A DNA stretch of 64,000 bases from Hybos culiciformis (GCA_964007475.1 CAXFZM010000254.1:62001-126000); one strand, 5' to 3'; counted from the first letter of the stretch, positions 1 to 12,489 are shown. Numbers and translations are program-made. The notes: a model not told the origin generated them from the sequence alone.

Positions 1-29
1 TTTTTGTTCATTACTCCGGCTCCAGACCT

Positions 30-42
30 CGGAGAACCTCCG
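30..42. other. Short hairpin in satellite monomer (CGGAG-AAC-CTCCG)
   Basis: A perfect 5-bp inverted repeat with a 3-nt spacer, present in every type A monomer. The left arm can also pair with the upstream CTCCG at 14-18, and CTCCGG at 14-19 can pair with CCGGAG at 117-122, so the arms compete. Type C (CGGAG/TTCCG) and type D (CGGAG/CTTCG) keep the stem with G-T wobbles. Type B (CGGCG) breaks it. The inverted repeat is seen directly. Any extruded structure is inference. Confidence 0.7.
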
Positions 43-62
43 TTTTTGGCTTAAATTAAAGG

Positions 63-115
63 TCTAGAAATTACGCTTCTTTCTGTGCAATTTTTATGAA
101 AATCGGTTTTCTAGA
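63..115. other. Inverted repeat TCTAGAAA / TTTCTAGA in satellite monomer
   Basis: Eight-bp perfect arms at 63-70 and 108-115 with a 37-bp spacer, extended by GG (61-62) against TCC (116-118) with one unpaired base. The dyad lies inside the outer pair CTCCGG (14-19) / CCGGAG (117-122), making a nested dyad spanning 14-122. It is repeated in nearly every full monomer. Confidence 0.75.
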
Positions 116-1868
116 TCCGGAGAAATAAACGATAAGGTGAGCAAACCCCCTAATTTTAACCCATAAAATGTTGACTTTGGGCTGGTTTTTTGTTCATTAC
201 TCCGGCTCCAGACCTCGGAGAACCTCCGTTTTTGGCTTAAATTAAAGGTCTAGAAATTACGCTTCTTTCTGTGCAATTTTTATGAAAATCGGTTTTCTAG
301 ATCCGGAGAAATAAACGATAAGGTGAGCAAACCCCCTAACTTTAACACATAAAATGTTGACTTTGGGCTGGTTTTTTGTTCATTACTCCGGCTCCAGACT
401 TCGGCGGACCTCCGTTTTTGGTTTAAATCAAAGGTCTAGAAATTACGCTTCTTTCTGTGCAATTTTTATGAAAATCGGTTTTCTAGATCCGGAGAAATAA
501 ACGATAAGGTGAGCAAACCCCCTAACTTTAACACATAAAATGTTGACTTTGGGCTGGTTTTTTGTTCATTACTCCGGCTCCAGACTTCGGCGGACCTCCG
601 TTTTTGGCTTAAATCAAAGGTCTAGAAATTACGCTTCTTTCTGTGCAATTTTTATGAAAATCGGTTTTCTAGATTCGGAGAAATAAACGATAAGGTGAGC
701 AAAACCCCTAATTTTAACCCATAAAATGTTGACTTTTGGCTGGTTTTTTGTTCATTACTCCGGCTCCAGACCTCGGAGAACCTCCGTTTTTGGCTTAAAT
801 TAAAGGTCTAGAAATTACGCTTCTTTCTGTGAAATTTTTATGAAAATTGGTTTTCTAGATCCGGAGAAATAAACGATAAGGTGAGCAAACCCCCTAATTT
901 TAACCCATAAAATGTTGACTTTGGGCTGGTTTTTTGTTCATTACTCCGGCTCCAGACCTCGGAGAACCTCCGTTTTTGGCTTAAATTAAAGGTCTAGAAA
1001 TTACGCTTCTTTCTGTGCAATTTTTATGAAAATCGGTTTTCTAGATCCGGAGAAATAAACGATAAGGTGAGCAAACCCCCTAACTTTAACACATAAAATG
1101 TTGACTTTGGGCTGGTTTTTTGTTCATTACTCCGGCTCCAGACCTCGGAGAACCTCCGTTTTTGGCTTAAATTAAAGGTCTAGAAATTACGCTTCTTTCT
1201 GTGCAATTTTTATGTAAATCGGTTTTCTAGATCCGGAGAAATAAACGATAAGGTGAGCAAACCCCCTAACTTTAACACATAAAATGTTGACTTTGGGCTG
1301 GTTTTTTGTTCATTACTCCGGCTCCAGACTTCGGCGGACCTCCGTTTTTGGCTTAAATCAAAGGTCTAGAAATCACGCTTCTTTCTGTGCAATTTTTATG
1401 AAAATCGGTTTTCTAGATTCGGAGAAATAAACGATAAGGTGAGCAAACCCCCTAATTTTAACCCATAAAATGTTGACTTTGGGCTGGTTTTTTGTTCATT
1501 ACTCCGGCTCCAGACCTCGGAGAACCTCCGTTTTTGGCTTAAATTAAAGGTCTAGAAATTACGCTTCTTTCTGTGCAATTTTTATGAAAATCGGTTTTCT
1601 AGATCCGGAGAAATAAACGATAAGGTGAGCAAACCCCCTAATTTTAACCCATAAAATGTTGACTTTGGGATGGTTTTTTGTTCATTACTCCGGCTCCAGA
1701 CCTCGGAGAACCTCCGTTTTTGGCTTAAATTAAAGGTCTAGAAATTACGCTTCTTTCTGTGCAATTTTTTTGAAAATCGGTTTTCTAGATCCGGAGAAAT
1801 AAACGATAAGGTGAGCAAACCCCCTAACTTTAACACATAAAATGTTGACTTTGGGCTGGTTTTTTGTT

Positions 1869-1972
1869 CATTACTCCGGCTCCAGACTTCGGCGGACCTC
1901 CGTTTTTGGCTTAAATCAAACATTACTCCGGCTCCAGACTTCGGCGGACCTCCGTTTTTGGCTTAAATCAAA
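1869..1972. repeat. 52-bp internal tandem duplication in a monomer
   Basis: The 52 bp from CATTACTCCGG to the end of the TTAAATCAAA segment occur twice in a row (1869-1920 and 1921-1972), making a 238-bp monomer. This copy is absent from the paired position in the second segmental copy, so it was gained in one or lost in the other. Confidence 0.95.
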
Positions 1973-3407
1973 GGTCTAGAAATTACGCTTCTTTCTGTGC
2001 AATTTTTATGAAAATCGGTTTTCTAGATCCGGAGAAATAAACGATAAGGTGAGCAAACCCCCTAACTTTAACACATAAAATGTTGACTTTGGGCTGGTTT
2101 TTTGTTCATTACTCCGGCTCCAGACTTCGGCGGACCTCCGTTTTTGGCTTAAATCAAAGGTCTAGAAATTACGCTTCTTTCTGTGCAATTTTTATGAAAA
2201 TCGGTTTTCTAGATTCGGAGAAATAAACGATAAGGTGAGCAAACCTCCTAACTTTAACACATAAAATGTTGACTTTGGGCTGGTTTTTTGTTCATTACTC
2301 CGGCTCCAGACCTCGGAGAACCTCCGTTTTTGGCTTAAATTAAAGGTCTAGAAATTACGCTTCTTTCTGTGCAATTTTTATGAAAATCGGTTTTCTAGAT
2401 CCGGAGAAATAAACGATAAGGTGAGCAAACCCCCTATCTTTAACACATAAAATGTTGACTTTGGGCTGGTTTTTTGTTCATTACTCCGGCTCCAGACTTC
2501 GGCGGACCTCCGTTTTTGGCTTAAATTAAAGGTCTAGAAATTACGCTTCTTTCTGTGCAATTTTTATGAAAATCGGTTTTCTAGATCCGGAGAAATAAAC
2601 GATAAGGTGAGCAAACCCCCTAACTTTAACACATAAAATGTTGACTTTGGGCTGGTTTTTGTTCATTACTCCGGCTCCAGACCTCGGAGAACCTCCGTTT
2701 TTGGCTTAAATTAAAGGTCTAGAAATTACGCTTCTTTCTGTGCAATTTTTATGTAAATCGGTTTTCTAGATCCGGAGAAATAAACGATAAGGTGAGCAAA
2801 CCCCCTAACTTTAACACATAAAATGTTGACTTTGGGCTGGTTTTTTGTTCATTACTCCGGCTCCAGACTTCGGCGGACCTCCGTTTTTGGCTTAAATCAA
2901 AGGTCTAGAAATTACGCTTCTTTCTGTGCAATTTTTATGAAAATCGGTTTTCTAGATTCGGAGAAATAAACGATAAGGTGAGCAAACCCCCTAATTTTAA
3001 CCCATAAAATGTTGACTTTGGGCTGGTTTTTTGTTCATTACTCCGGCTCCAGACCTCGGAGAACCTCCGTTTTTGGCTTAAATTAAAGGTCTAGAAATTA
3101 CGCTTCTTTCTGTGCAATTTTTATGAAAATCGGTTTTCTAGATCCGGAGAAATAAACGATAAGGTGAGCAAACCCCCTAATTTTAACCCATAAAATGTTG
3201 ACTTTGGGCTGGTTTTTTGTTCATTACTCCGGCTCCAGACCTCGGAGAACCTCCGTTTTTGGCTTAAATTAAAGGTCTAGAAATTACGCTTCTTTCTGTG
3301 CAATTTTTATGAAAATCGGTTTTCTAGATCCGGAGAAATAAACGATAAGGTGAGCAAACCCCCTAACTTTAACACATAAAATGTTGACTTTGGGCTGGTT
3401 TTTTGTT

Positions 3408-4969
3408 CATTACTCCGGCTCCAGACTTCGGCGGACCTCCGTTTTTGGCTTAAATCAAACATTACTCCGGCTCCAGACTTCGGCGGACCTCCGTTTTTGG
3501 CTTAAATCAAAGGTCTAGAAATTACGCTTCTTTCTGTGCAATTTTTATGAAAATCGGTTTTCTAGATCCGGAGAAATAAACGATAAGGTGAGCAAACCCC
3601 CTAACGTTAACACATAAAATGTTGACTTTGGGCTGGTTTTTTGTTCATTACTCCGGCTCCAGACTTCGGCGGACCTCCGTTTTTGGCTTAAATCAAAGGT
3701 CTAGAAATTACGCTTCTTTCTGTGCAATTTTTATGAAAATCGGTTTTCTAGATCCGGAGAAATAAACGATAAGGTGAGCAAACCCCCTAACTTTAACACA
3801 TAAAATGTTGACTTTGGGCTGGTTTTTTGTTCATTACTCCGGCTCCAGACTTCGGCGGACCTCCGTTTTTGGCTTAAATCAAACATTACTCCGGCTCCAG
3901 ACTTCGGCGGACCACCGTTTTTGGCTTAAATCAAAGGTCTAGAAATTACGCTTCTTTCTGTGCAATTTTTATGAAAATCGGTTTTCTAGATCCGGAGAAA
4001 TAAACGATAAGGTGAGCAAACCCCCTAACTTTAACACATAAAATGTTGACTTTGGGCTGGTTTTTTGTTCATTACTCCGGCTCCAGACTTCGGCGGACCT
4101 CCGTTTTTGGCTTAAATCAAAGGTCTAGAAATTACGCTTCTTTCTGTGCAATTTTTATGAAAATCGGTTTTCTAGATTCGGAGAAATAAACGATAAGGTG
4201 AGCAAACCTCCTAACTTTAACACATAAAATGTTGACTTTGGGCTGGTTTTTTGTTCATTACTCCGGCTCCAGACCTCGGAGAACCTCCGTTTTTGGCTTA
4301 AATTAAAGGTCTAGAAATTACGCTTCTTTCTGTGCAATTTTTATGAAAATCGGTTTTCTAGATCCGGAGAAATAAACGATAAGGTGAGCAAACCCCCTAA
4401 CTTTAACACATAAAATGTTGACTTTGGGCTGGTTTTTTGTTCATTACTCCGGCTCCAGACTTCGGCGGACCTCCGTTTTTGGCTTAAATCAAACATTACT
4501 CCGGCTCCAGACTTCGGCGGACCTCCGTTTTTGGCTTAAATCAAAGGTCTAGAAATTACGCTTCTTTCTGTGCAATTTTTATGAAAATCGGTTTTCTAGA
4601 TCCGGAGAAATAAACGATAAGGTGAGCAAACCCCCTAACGTTAACACATAAAATGTTGACTTTGGGCTGGTTTTTTGTTCATTACTCCGGCTCCAGACTT
4701 CGGCGGACCTCCGTTTTTGGCTTAAATCAAAGGTCTAGAAATTACGCTTCTTTCTGTGCAATTTTTATGAAAATCGGTTTTCTAGATCCGGAGAAATAAA
4801 CGATAAGGTGAGCAAACCCCCTAACTTTAACACATAAAATGTTGACTTTGGGCTGGTTTTTTGTTCATTACTCCGGCTCCAGACTTCGGCGGACCTCCGT
4901 TTTTGGCTTAAATCAAACATTACTCCGGCTCCAGACTTCGGCGGACCTCCGTTTTTGGCTTAAATCAAA
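3408..4969. repeat. Cluster of four 238-bp monomers, copy 1
   Basis: The same 52-bp duplication recurs, with second copies starting at 3460, 3884, 4494 and 4918. The spacing is 424, 610 and 424 bp, so a composite 1,034-bp unit (five monomers plus two 52-bp pieces) is tandemly doubled, about 3460-4493 and 4494-5527. The rare CTAACG variant recurs at the same 1,034-bp step (3601 and 4635). Confidence 0.93.
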
Positions 4970-6660
4970 GGTCTAGAAATTACGCTTCTTTCTGTGCAAT
5001 TTTTATGAAAATCGGTTTTCTAGATCCGGAGAAATAAACGATAAGGTGAGCAAACCCCCTAACTTTAACACATAAAATGTTGACTTTGGGCTGGTTTTTT
5101 GTTCATTACTCCGGCTCCAGACTTCGGCGGACCTCCGTTTTTGGCTTAAATCAAAGGTCTAGAAATTACGCTTCTTTCTGTGCAATTTTTATGAAAATCG
5201 GTTTTCTAGATTCGGAGAAATAAACGATAAGGTGAGCAAACCTCCTAACTTTAACACATAAAATGTTGACTTTGGGCTGGTTTTTTGTTCATTACTCCGG
5301 CTCCAGACCTCGGAGAACCTCCGTTTTTGGCTTAAATTAAAGGTCTAGAAATTACGCTTCTTTCTGTGCAATTTTTATGAAAATCGGTTTTCTAGATCCG
5401 GAGAAATAAACGATAAGGTGAGCAAACCCCCTAACTTTAACACATAAAATGTTGACTTTGGGCTGGTTTTTTGTTCATTACTCCGGCTCCAGACTTCGGC
5501 GGACCTCCGTTTTTGGCTTAAATCAAAGGTCTAGAAATTACGCTTCTTTCTGTGCAATTTTTATGAAAATCGGTTTTCTAGATTCGGAGAAATAAACGAT
5601 AAGGTGAGCAAACCCCCTAATTTTAACCCATAAAATGTTGACTTTGGGCTGGTTTTTTGTTCATTACTCCGGCTCCAGACCTCGGAGAACCTCCGTTTTT
5701 GGCTTAAATTAAAGGTCTAGAAATTACGCTTCTTTCTGTGCAATTTTTATGAAAATCGGTTTTCTAGATCCGGAGAAATAAACGGTAAGGTGAGCAAACC
5801 CCCTAATTTTAACCCATAAAATGTTGACTTTGGGCTGGTTTTTTGTTCATTACTCCGGCTCCAGACCTCGGAGAACCTCCGTTTTTGGATTAAATTAAAG
5901 GTCTAGAAATTACGCTTCTTTCTGTGCAATTTTTATGAAAATCGGTTTTCTAGATCCGGAGAAATAAACGATAAGCTGAGCAAACCCCCTAACTTTAACA
6001 CATAAAATGTTGACTTTGGGCTGGTTTTTTGTTCATTACTCCGGCTCCAGACTTCGGCGGACCTCCGTTTTTGGCTTAAATCAAAGGTCTAGAAATTACG
6101 CTTCTTTCTGTGCAATTTTTATGAAAATCGGTTTTCTAGATCCGGAGAAATAAACGATAAGGTGAGCAAACCCCCTAACTTTAACACATAAAATGTTGAC
6201 TTTGGGCTAGTTTTTTGTTCATTACTCCGGCTCCAGACTTCGGCGGACCTCCGTTTTTGGCTTAAATCAAAGGTCTAGAAATTACGCTTCTTTCTGTGCA
6301 ATTTTTATGAAAATCGGTTTTCTAGATTCGGAGAAATAAACGATAAGGTGAGCAAACCTCCTAACTTTAACACATAAAATGTTGACTTTGGGCTGGTTTT
6401 TTGTTCATTACTCCGGCTCCAGACCTCGGAGAACCTCCGTTTTTGGCTTAAATTAAAGGTCTAGAAATTACGCTTCTTTCTGTGCAATTTTTATGAAAAT
6501 CGGTTTTCTAGATCCGGAGAAATAAACGATAAGGTGAGCAAACCCCCTAATTTTAACCCATAAAATGTTGACTTTGGGCTGGTTTTTTGTTCATTACTCC
6601 GGCTCCAGACCTCGGAGAACCTCCGTTTTTGGCTTAAATTAAAGGTCTAGAAATTACGCT

Positions 6661-6680
6661 TCTTTCTCCGGCTCCAGACC
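6661..6680. repeat. Truncated monomer junction (TTTCT/CCGG), first copy
   Basis: TTCTTTCT is joined directly to CCGGCTCC, skipping GTGCAATTT through ATTACT. A shared CT at both ends suggests a deletion by microhomology. The same junction occurs at 21252 and 29133, at the offsets expected from the large duplications. Confidence 0.9.
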
Positions 6681-9600
6681 CCGGAGAACTTCCGTTTTTG
6701 GCTTAAATTAAAGGTCTAGAAATTACGCTTCTTTCTGTGCAATTTTTATGAAAATCGGTTTTCTAGATCCGGAGAAATAAACGATAAGGTGAGCAAACCC
6801 CCTAACTTTAGCACATAAAATGTTGACTTTGGGCTGGTTTTTTGTTCATTACTCCGGCTCCAGACCTCGGAGAACCTCCGTTTTTGGATTAAATTAAAGG
6901 TCTAGAAATTACGCTTCTTTCTGTGCAATTTTTATGAAAATCGGTTTTCTAGATCCGGAGAAATAAACGATAAGGTGAGCAAACCCCCTAACTTTAACAC
7001 ATAAAATGTTGACTTTGGGCTGGTTTTTTGTTCATTACTCCGGCTCCAGACCACGGAGAACTTCCGTTTTTGGCTTAAATTAAAGGTCTAGAAATTACGC
7101 TTCTTTCTGTGCAATTTTTATGTAAATCGGTTTTCTAGATCCGGAGAAATAAACGATAAGGTGAGCAAACCCCCTAACTTTAACACATAAAATGTTGACT
7201 TTGGGCTGGTTTTTTGTTCATTACTCCGGCTCCAGACCTCGGAGAACCTCCGTTTTTGGCTTAAATTAAAGGTCTAGCAATTACGCTTCTTTCTGTGCAA
7301 TTTTTATGAATATCGGTTTTCTAGATCCGGAGAAATAAACGATAAGGTGAGCAAACCCCCTAACTTTAACACATAAAATGTTGACTTTGGGCTGGTTTTT
7401 TGTTCATTACTCCGGCTCCAGACCTCGGAGAACCTCCGTTTTTGGCTTAAATTAAAGGTCTAGAAATTACGCTTCTTTCTATGCAATTTTAATGAAAATC
7501 GGTTTTCTAGATCCGGAGAAATAAACGATAAGGTGAGCAAACCCCCTAACTTTAACACATAAAATGTTGACTTTGGGCTGGTTTTTTGTTCATTACTCCG
7601 GCTCCAGACCACGGAGAACTTCCGTTTTTGGCTTAAATTAAAGGTCTAGAAATTACGCTTCTTTCTGTGCAATTTTTATGAAAATCGGTTTTCTAGATCC
7701 GGAGAAATAAACGATATGGTGAGCAAACCCCCTAACTTTAACACATAAAATGTTGACTTTGGGCTGGTTTTTTGTTCATTACTCCGGCTCCAGACTTCGG
7801 CGGACCTCCGTTTTTGGCTTAAATCAAAGGTCTAGAAATTACGCTTCTTTCTGTGCAATTTTTATGAAAATCGGTTTTCTAGATTCGGAGAAATAAACGA
7901 TAAGGTGAGCAAACCCCCTAATTTTAACCCATAAAATGTTGACTTTGGGCTGGTTTTTTGTTCATTACTCCGGCTCCAGACCTCGGAGAACCTCCGTTTT
8001 TGGCTTAAATTAAAGGTCTAGAAATTACGCTTCTTTCTATGCAATTTTAATGAAAATCGGTTTTCTAGATCCGGAGAAATAAACGATAAGGTGAGCAAAC
8101 CCCCTAACTTTAACACATAAAATGTTGACTTTGGGCTGGTTTTTTGTTCATTACTCCGGCTCCAGACCTCGGAGAACCTCCGTTTTTGGATTAAATTAAA
8201 GGTCTAGAAATTACGCTTCTTTCTGTGCAATTTTTATGAAAATCGGTTTTCTAGATCCGGAGAAATAAACGATAAGGTGAGCAAACCCCCTAACTTTAAC
8301 ACATAAAATGTTGACTTTGGGCTGGTTTTTTGTTCATTACTCCGGCTCCAGACTTCGGCGGACCTCCGTTTTTGGCTTAAATCAAAGGTCTAGAAATTAC
8401 GCTTCTTTCTGTGCAATTTTTATGAAAATCGGTTTTCTAGATTCGGAGAAATAAACGATAAGGTGAGCAAACCTCCTAACTTTAACACATAAAATGTTGA
8501 CTTTGGGCTGGTTTTTTGTTCATTACTCCGGCTCCAGACCTCGGAGAACCTCCGTTTTTGGCTTAAATTAAAGGTCTAGAAATTACGCTTCTTTCTGTGC
8601 AATTTTTATGAAAATCGGTTTTCTAGATCCGGAGAAATAAACGATAAGGTGAGCAAACCCCCTAATTTTAACCCATAAAATGTTGACTTTGGGCTGGTTT
8701 TTTGTTCATTACTCCGGCTCCAGACCTCGGAGAACCTCCGTTTTTGGCTTAAATTAAAGGTCTAGAAATTACGCTTCTTTCTGTGCAATTTTTATGTAAA
8801 TCGGTTTTCTAGATCCGGAGAAATAAACGATAAGGTGAGCAAACCTCCTAACTTTAACACATAAAATGTTGACTTTGGGCTGGTTTTTTGTTCATTACTC
8901 CGGCTCCAGACCTCGGAGAACCTCCGTTTTTGGCTTAAATTAAAGGTCTAGAAATTACGCTTCTTTCTGTGCAATTTTTATGAAAATCGGTTTTCTAGAT
9001 CCGGAGAAATAAACGATAAGGTGAGCAAACCCCCTAACTTTAACACATAAAATGTTGACTTTGGGCTGGTTTTTTGTTCATTACTCCGGCTCCAGACCTC
9101 GGAGAACCTCCGTTTTTGGCTTAAATTAAAGGTCTAGAAATTACGCTTCTTTCTGTGCAATTTTTATGTAAATCGGTTTTCTAGATCCGGAGAAATAAAC
9201 GATAAGGTGAGCAAACCCCTTAACTTTAACACATAAAATGTTGACTTTGGGCTGGTTTTTTGTTCATTACTCCGGCTCCAGACCTCGGAGAACCTCCGTT
9301 TTTGGATTAAATTAAAGGTCTAGAAATTACGCTTCTTTCTGTGCAATTTTTATGAAAATCGGTTTTCTAGATCCGGAGAAATAAACGATAAGGTGAGCAA
9401 ACCCCCTAACTTTAACACATAAAATGTTGACTTTGGGCTGGTTTTTTGTTCATTACTCCGGCTCCAGACTTCGGCGGACCTCCGTTTTTGGCTTAAATTA
9501 AAGGTCTAGAAATTACGCTTCTTTCTGTGCAATTTTTATGAAAATCGGTTTTCTAGATCCGGAGAAATAAACGATAAGGTGAGCAAACCCCCTAACTTTA

Positions 9601-10110
9601 ACACATAAAATGTTGACTTTGGGCTGGTTTTTTGTTCATTACTCCGGCTCCAGACCTCGGAGAACCTCCGTTTTTGGCTTAAATTAAAGGTCTAGAAATT
9701 ACGCTTCTTTCTATGCAATTTTAGTGAAAATCGGTTTTCTAGATCCGGAGAAATAAACGATAAGGTGAGCAAACCCCCTAACTTTAACACATAAAATGTT
9801 GACTTTGGGCTGGTTTTTTGTTCATTACTCCGGCTCCAGACCACGGAGAACTTCCGTTTTTGGCTTAAATTAAAGGTCTAGAAATTACGCTTCTTTCTGT
9901 GCAATTTTTATGAAAATCGGTTTTCTAGATCCGGAGAAATAAACGATAAGGTGAGCAAACCCCCTAACTTTAACACATAAAATGTTGACTTTGGGCTGGT
10001 TTTTTGTTCATTACTCCGGCTCCAGACTTCGGCGGACCTCCGTTTTTGGCTTAAATCAAAGGTCTAGAAATTACGCTTCTTTCTGTGCAATTTTTATGAA
10101 AATCGGTTTT

Positions 10111-11050
10111 CTAGATCCTGAGAAATAAACGATAAGGTGAGCAAACCCCCTAATTTTAACCCATAAAATGTTGACTTTGGGCTGGTTTTTTGTTCATTAC
10201 TCCGGCTCCAGACCTCGGAGAACCTCCGTTTTTGGCTTAAATTAAAGGTCTAGAAATTACGCTTCTTTCTGTGCAATTTTTATGAAAATCGGTTTTCTAG
10301 ATCCGGAGAAATAAACGATAAGGTGAGCAAACCTCCTAACTTTAACACATAAAATGTTGACTTTGGGCTGGTTTTTTGTTCATTACTCCGGCTCCAGACC
10401 TCGGAGAACCTCCGTTTATGGCTTAAATTAAAGGTCTAGAAATTACGCTTCTTTCTGTGCAATTTTTATGAAAATCGGTTTTCTAGATCCGGGGAAATAA
10501 ACGATAAGGTGAGCAAACCTCCTAACTTTAACACATAAAATGTTGACTTTGGGCTGGTTTTTTGTTCATTACTCCGGCTCCAGACCTCGGAGAACCTCCG
10601 TTTTTGGCTTAAATTAAAGGTCTAGAAATTACGCTTCTTTCTGTGCAATTTTTATGAAAATCGGTTTTCTAGATCCGGAGAAATAAACGATAAGGTGAGC
10701 AAACCCCCTAACTTTAACACATAAAATGTTGACTTTGGGCTGGTTTTTTGTTCATTACTCCGGCTCCAGACCTCGGAGAACCTCCGTTTTTGGCTTAAAT
10801 TAAAGGTCTAGAAATTACGCTTCTTTCTGTGCAATTTTTATGAAAATCGGTTTTCTAGATCCGGAGAAATAAACGATAAGGTGAGCAAACCCCCTAACTT
10901 TAACACATAAAATGTTGACTTTGGGCTGGTTTTTTGTTCATTACTCCGGCTCCAGACTTCGGCGGACCTCCGTTTTTGGCTTAAATCAAAGGTCTAGAAA
11001 TTACGCTTCTTTCTGTGCAATTTTTATGAAAATCGGTTTTCTAGATCCTG
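10111..11050. repeat. Five-monomer local duplication
   Basis: The rare CTAGATCCTG variant is found at 10111 and 11041, 930 bp (five monomers) apart. This marks a short tandem duplication in the part of the left block outside the 14.6-kb pairing. Confidence 0.7.
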
Positions 11051-11940
11051 AGAAATAAACGATAAGGTGAGCAAACCCCCTAATTTTAACCCATAAAATG
11101 TTGACTTTGGGCTGGTTTTTTGTTCATTACTCCGGCTCCAGACCTCGGAGAACCTCCGTTTTTGGCTTAAATTAAAGGTCTAGAAATTACGCTTCTTTCT
11201 GTGCAATTTTTATGAAAATCGGTTTTCTAGATCCAGAGAAATAAACGATAAGGTGAGCAAACCCCCTAACTTTAACACATAAAATGTTGACTTTGGGCTG
11301 GTTTTTTGTTCATTACTCCGGCTCCAGACCTCGGAGAACCTCCGTTTTTGGCTTAAATTAAAGGTCTAGAAATTACGCTTCTTTCTATGCAATTTTAATG
11401 AAAATCGGTTTTCTAGATCCGGAGAAATAAACGATAAGGTGAGCAAACCCCCTAACTTTAACACATAAAATGTTGACTTTGGGCTGGTTTTTTGTTCATT
11501 ACTCCGGCTCCAGACCACGGAGAACTTCCGTTTATGGCTTAAATTAAAGGTCTAGAAATTACGCTTCTTTCTGTGCAATTTTTATGAAAATCGGTTTTCT
11601 AGATCCGGAGAAATAAACGATAAGGTGAGCAAACCCCCTAACTTTAACACATAAAATGTTGACTTTGGGCTTGTTTTTTGTTCATTACTCCGGCTCCAGA
11701 CCTCGGAGAACCTCCGTTTTTGGCTTAAATTAAAGGTCTAGAAATTACGCTTCTTTCTATGCAATTTTAAAGAAAATCGGTTTTCTAGATCCGGAGAAAT
11801 AAACGATAAGGTGAGCAAACCCCCTAACTTTAACACATAAAATGTTGACTTTGGGCTGGTTTTTTGTTCATTACTCCGGCTCCAGACCACGGAGAACTTC
11901 CGTTTTTGGCTTAAATTAAAGGTCTAGAAATTACGCTTCT

Positions 11941-11960
11941 TTCTGTGTGAAAATCGGTTT
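11941..11960. repeat. Monomer with 9-bp deletion
   Basis: CTGTG is joined to TGAAAATCGG, losing CAATTTTTA. A TG at both ends is consistent with slippage or a microhomology deletion. I saw it only once. Confidence 0.85.
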
Positions 11961-12489
11961 TCTAGATCCGGAGAAATAAACGATAAGGTGAGCAAATCCC
12001 CTAACTTTAACACATAAAATGTTGACTTTGGGCTGGTTTTTTGTTCATTACTCCGGCTCCAGACTTCGGCGGACCTCCGTTTTTGGCTTAAATCAAAGGT
12101 CTAGAAATTACGCTTCTTTCTGTGCAATTTTTATGAAAATCGGTTTTCTAGATCCAGAGAAATAAACGATAAGGTGAGCAAACCCCCTAATTTTAACCCA
12201 TAAAATGTTGACTTTGGGCTGGTTTTTTGTTCATTACTCCGGCTCCAGACCTCGGAGAACCTCCGTTTTTGGCTTAAATTAAAGGTCTAGAAATTACGCT
12301 TCTTTCTGTGCAATTTTTATGAAAATCGGTTTTCTAGATCCGGAGAAATAAACGATAAGGTGAGCAAACCTCCTAACTTTAACACATAAAATGTTGACTT
12401 TGGGCTGGTTTTTTGTTCATTACTCCGGCTCCAGACTTCGGCGGACCTCCGTTTTTGGCTTAAATCAAAGGTCTAGAAATTACGCTTCT

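Larger units (their letters stand above)
5..190. repeat. Reference satellite monomer (type A, 186 bp)
   Basis: A typical type A monomer, used here as the coordinate reference. It contains CTCCGG at 14-19, CGGAG at 30-34, CTCCG at 38-42, TCTAGAAA at 63-70, TTTCTAGA at 108-115 and CCGGAG at 117-122, then GGTGAGCAAACC and the variable AATTTTAACCC segment. The two TCTAGA (XbaI) sites start at 63 and 110, so complete digestion of the consensus would give 47-bp and 139-bp pieces. The choice of first base is arbitrary. Confidence 0.95.
1..9230. repeat. Segmental duplication within the array, copy 1
   Basis: The variant order of this stretch recurs at 14829 to about 23820. Rare markers align: CTTTTGGC at 733 and 15561; AATCACGC with its TCACG at 1373 and 16201 (offset 14828); CCCCTATCTT at 2431 and 17021 (offset 14590, after a 238-bp difference); AACGGTAAGG at 5781 and 20372; the truncated TTTCTCCGG monomer at 6661 and 21252 (offset 14591). 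The right end lies near 9230-9300, where copy 1 has TTTGGATTAAA and copy 2 has GTCTAGCAATT. The left end is outside the window. Scattered single-base differences occur, such as GATAAGCTGAG near 5973. Confidence 0.9.

Noticed and set aside
390..410. CENP-B box in type B monomers
   Set aside because: CTTCGGCGGACCTCCG shares TTCG and the spaced A with the box, but the final CGGG is TCCG, so too few core bases match.
1738..1923. 61-codon minus-strand open frame
   Set aside because: It is satellite sequence. A single A-to-T change (GCAATTTTTTTGAAAA instead of GCAATTTTTATGAAAA) removes a TAA that other monomers keep, so it is open by chance in one monomer.
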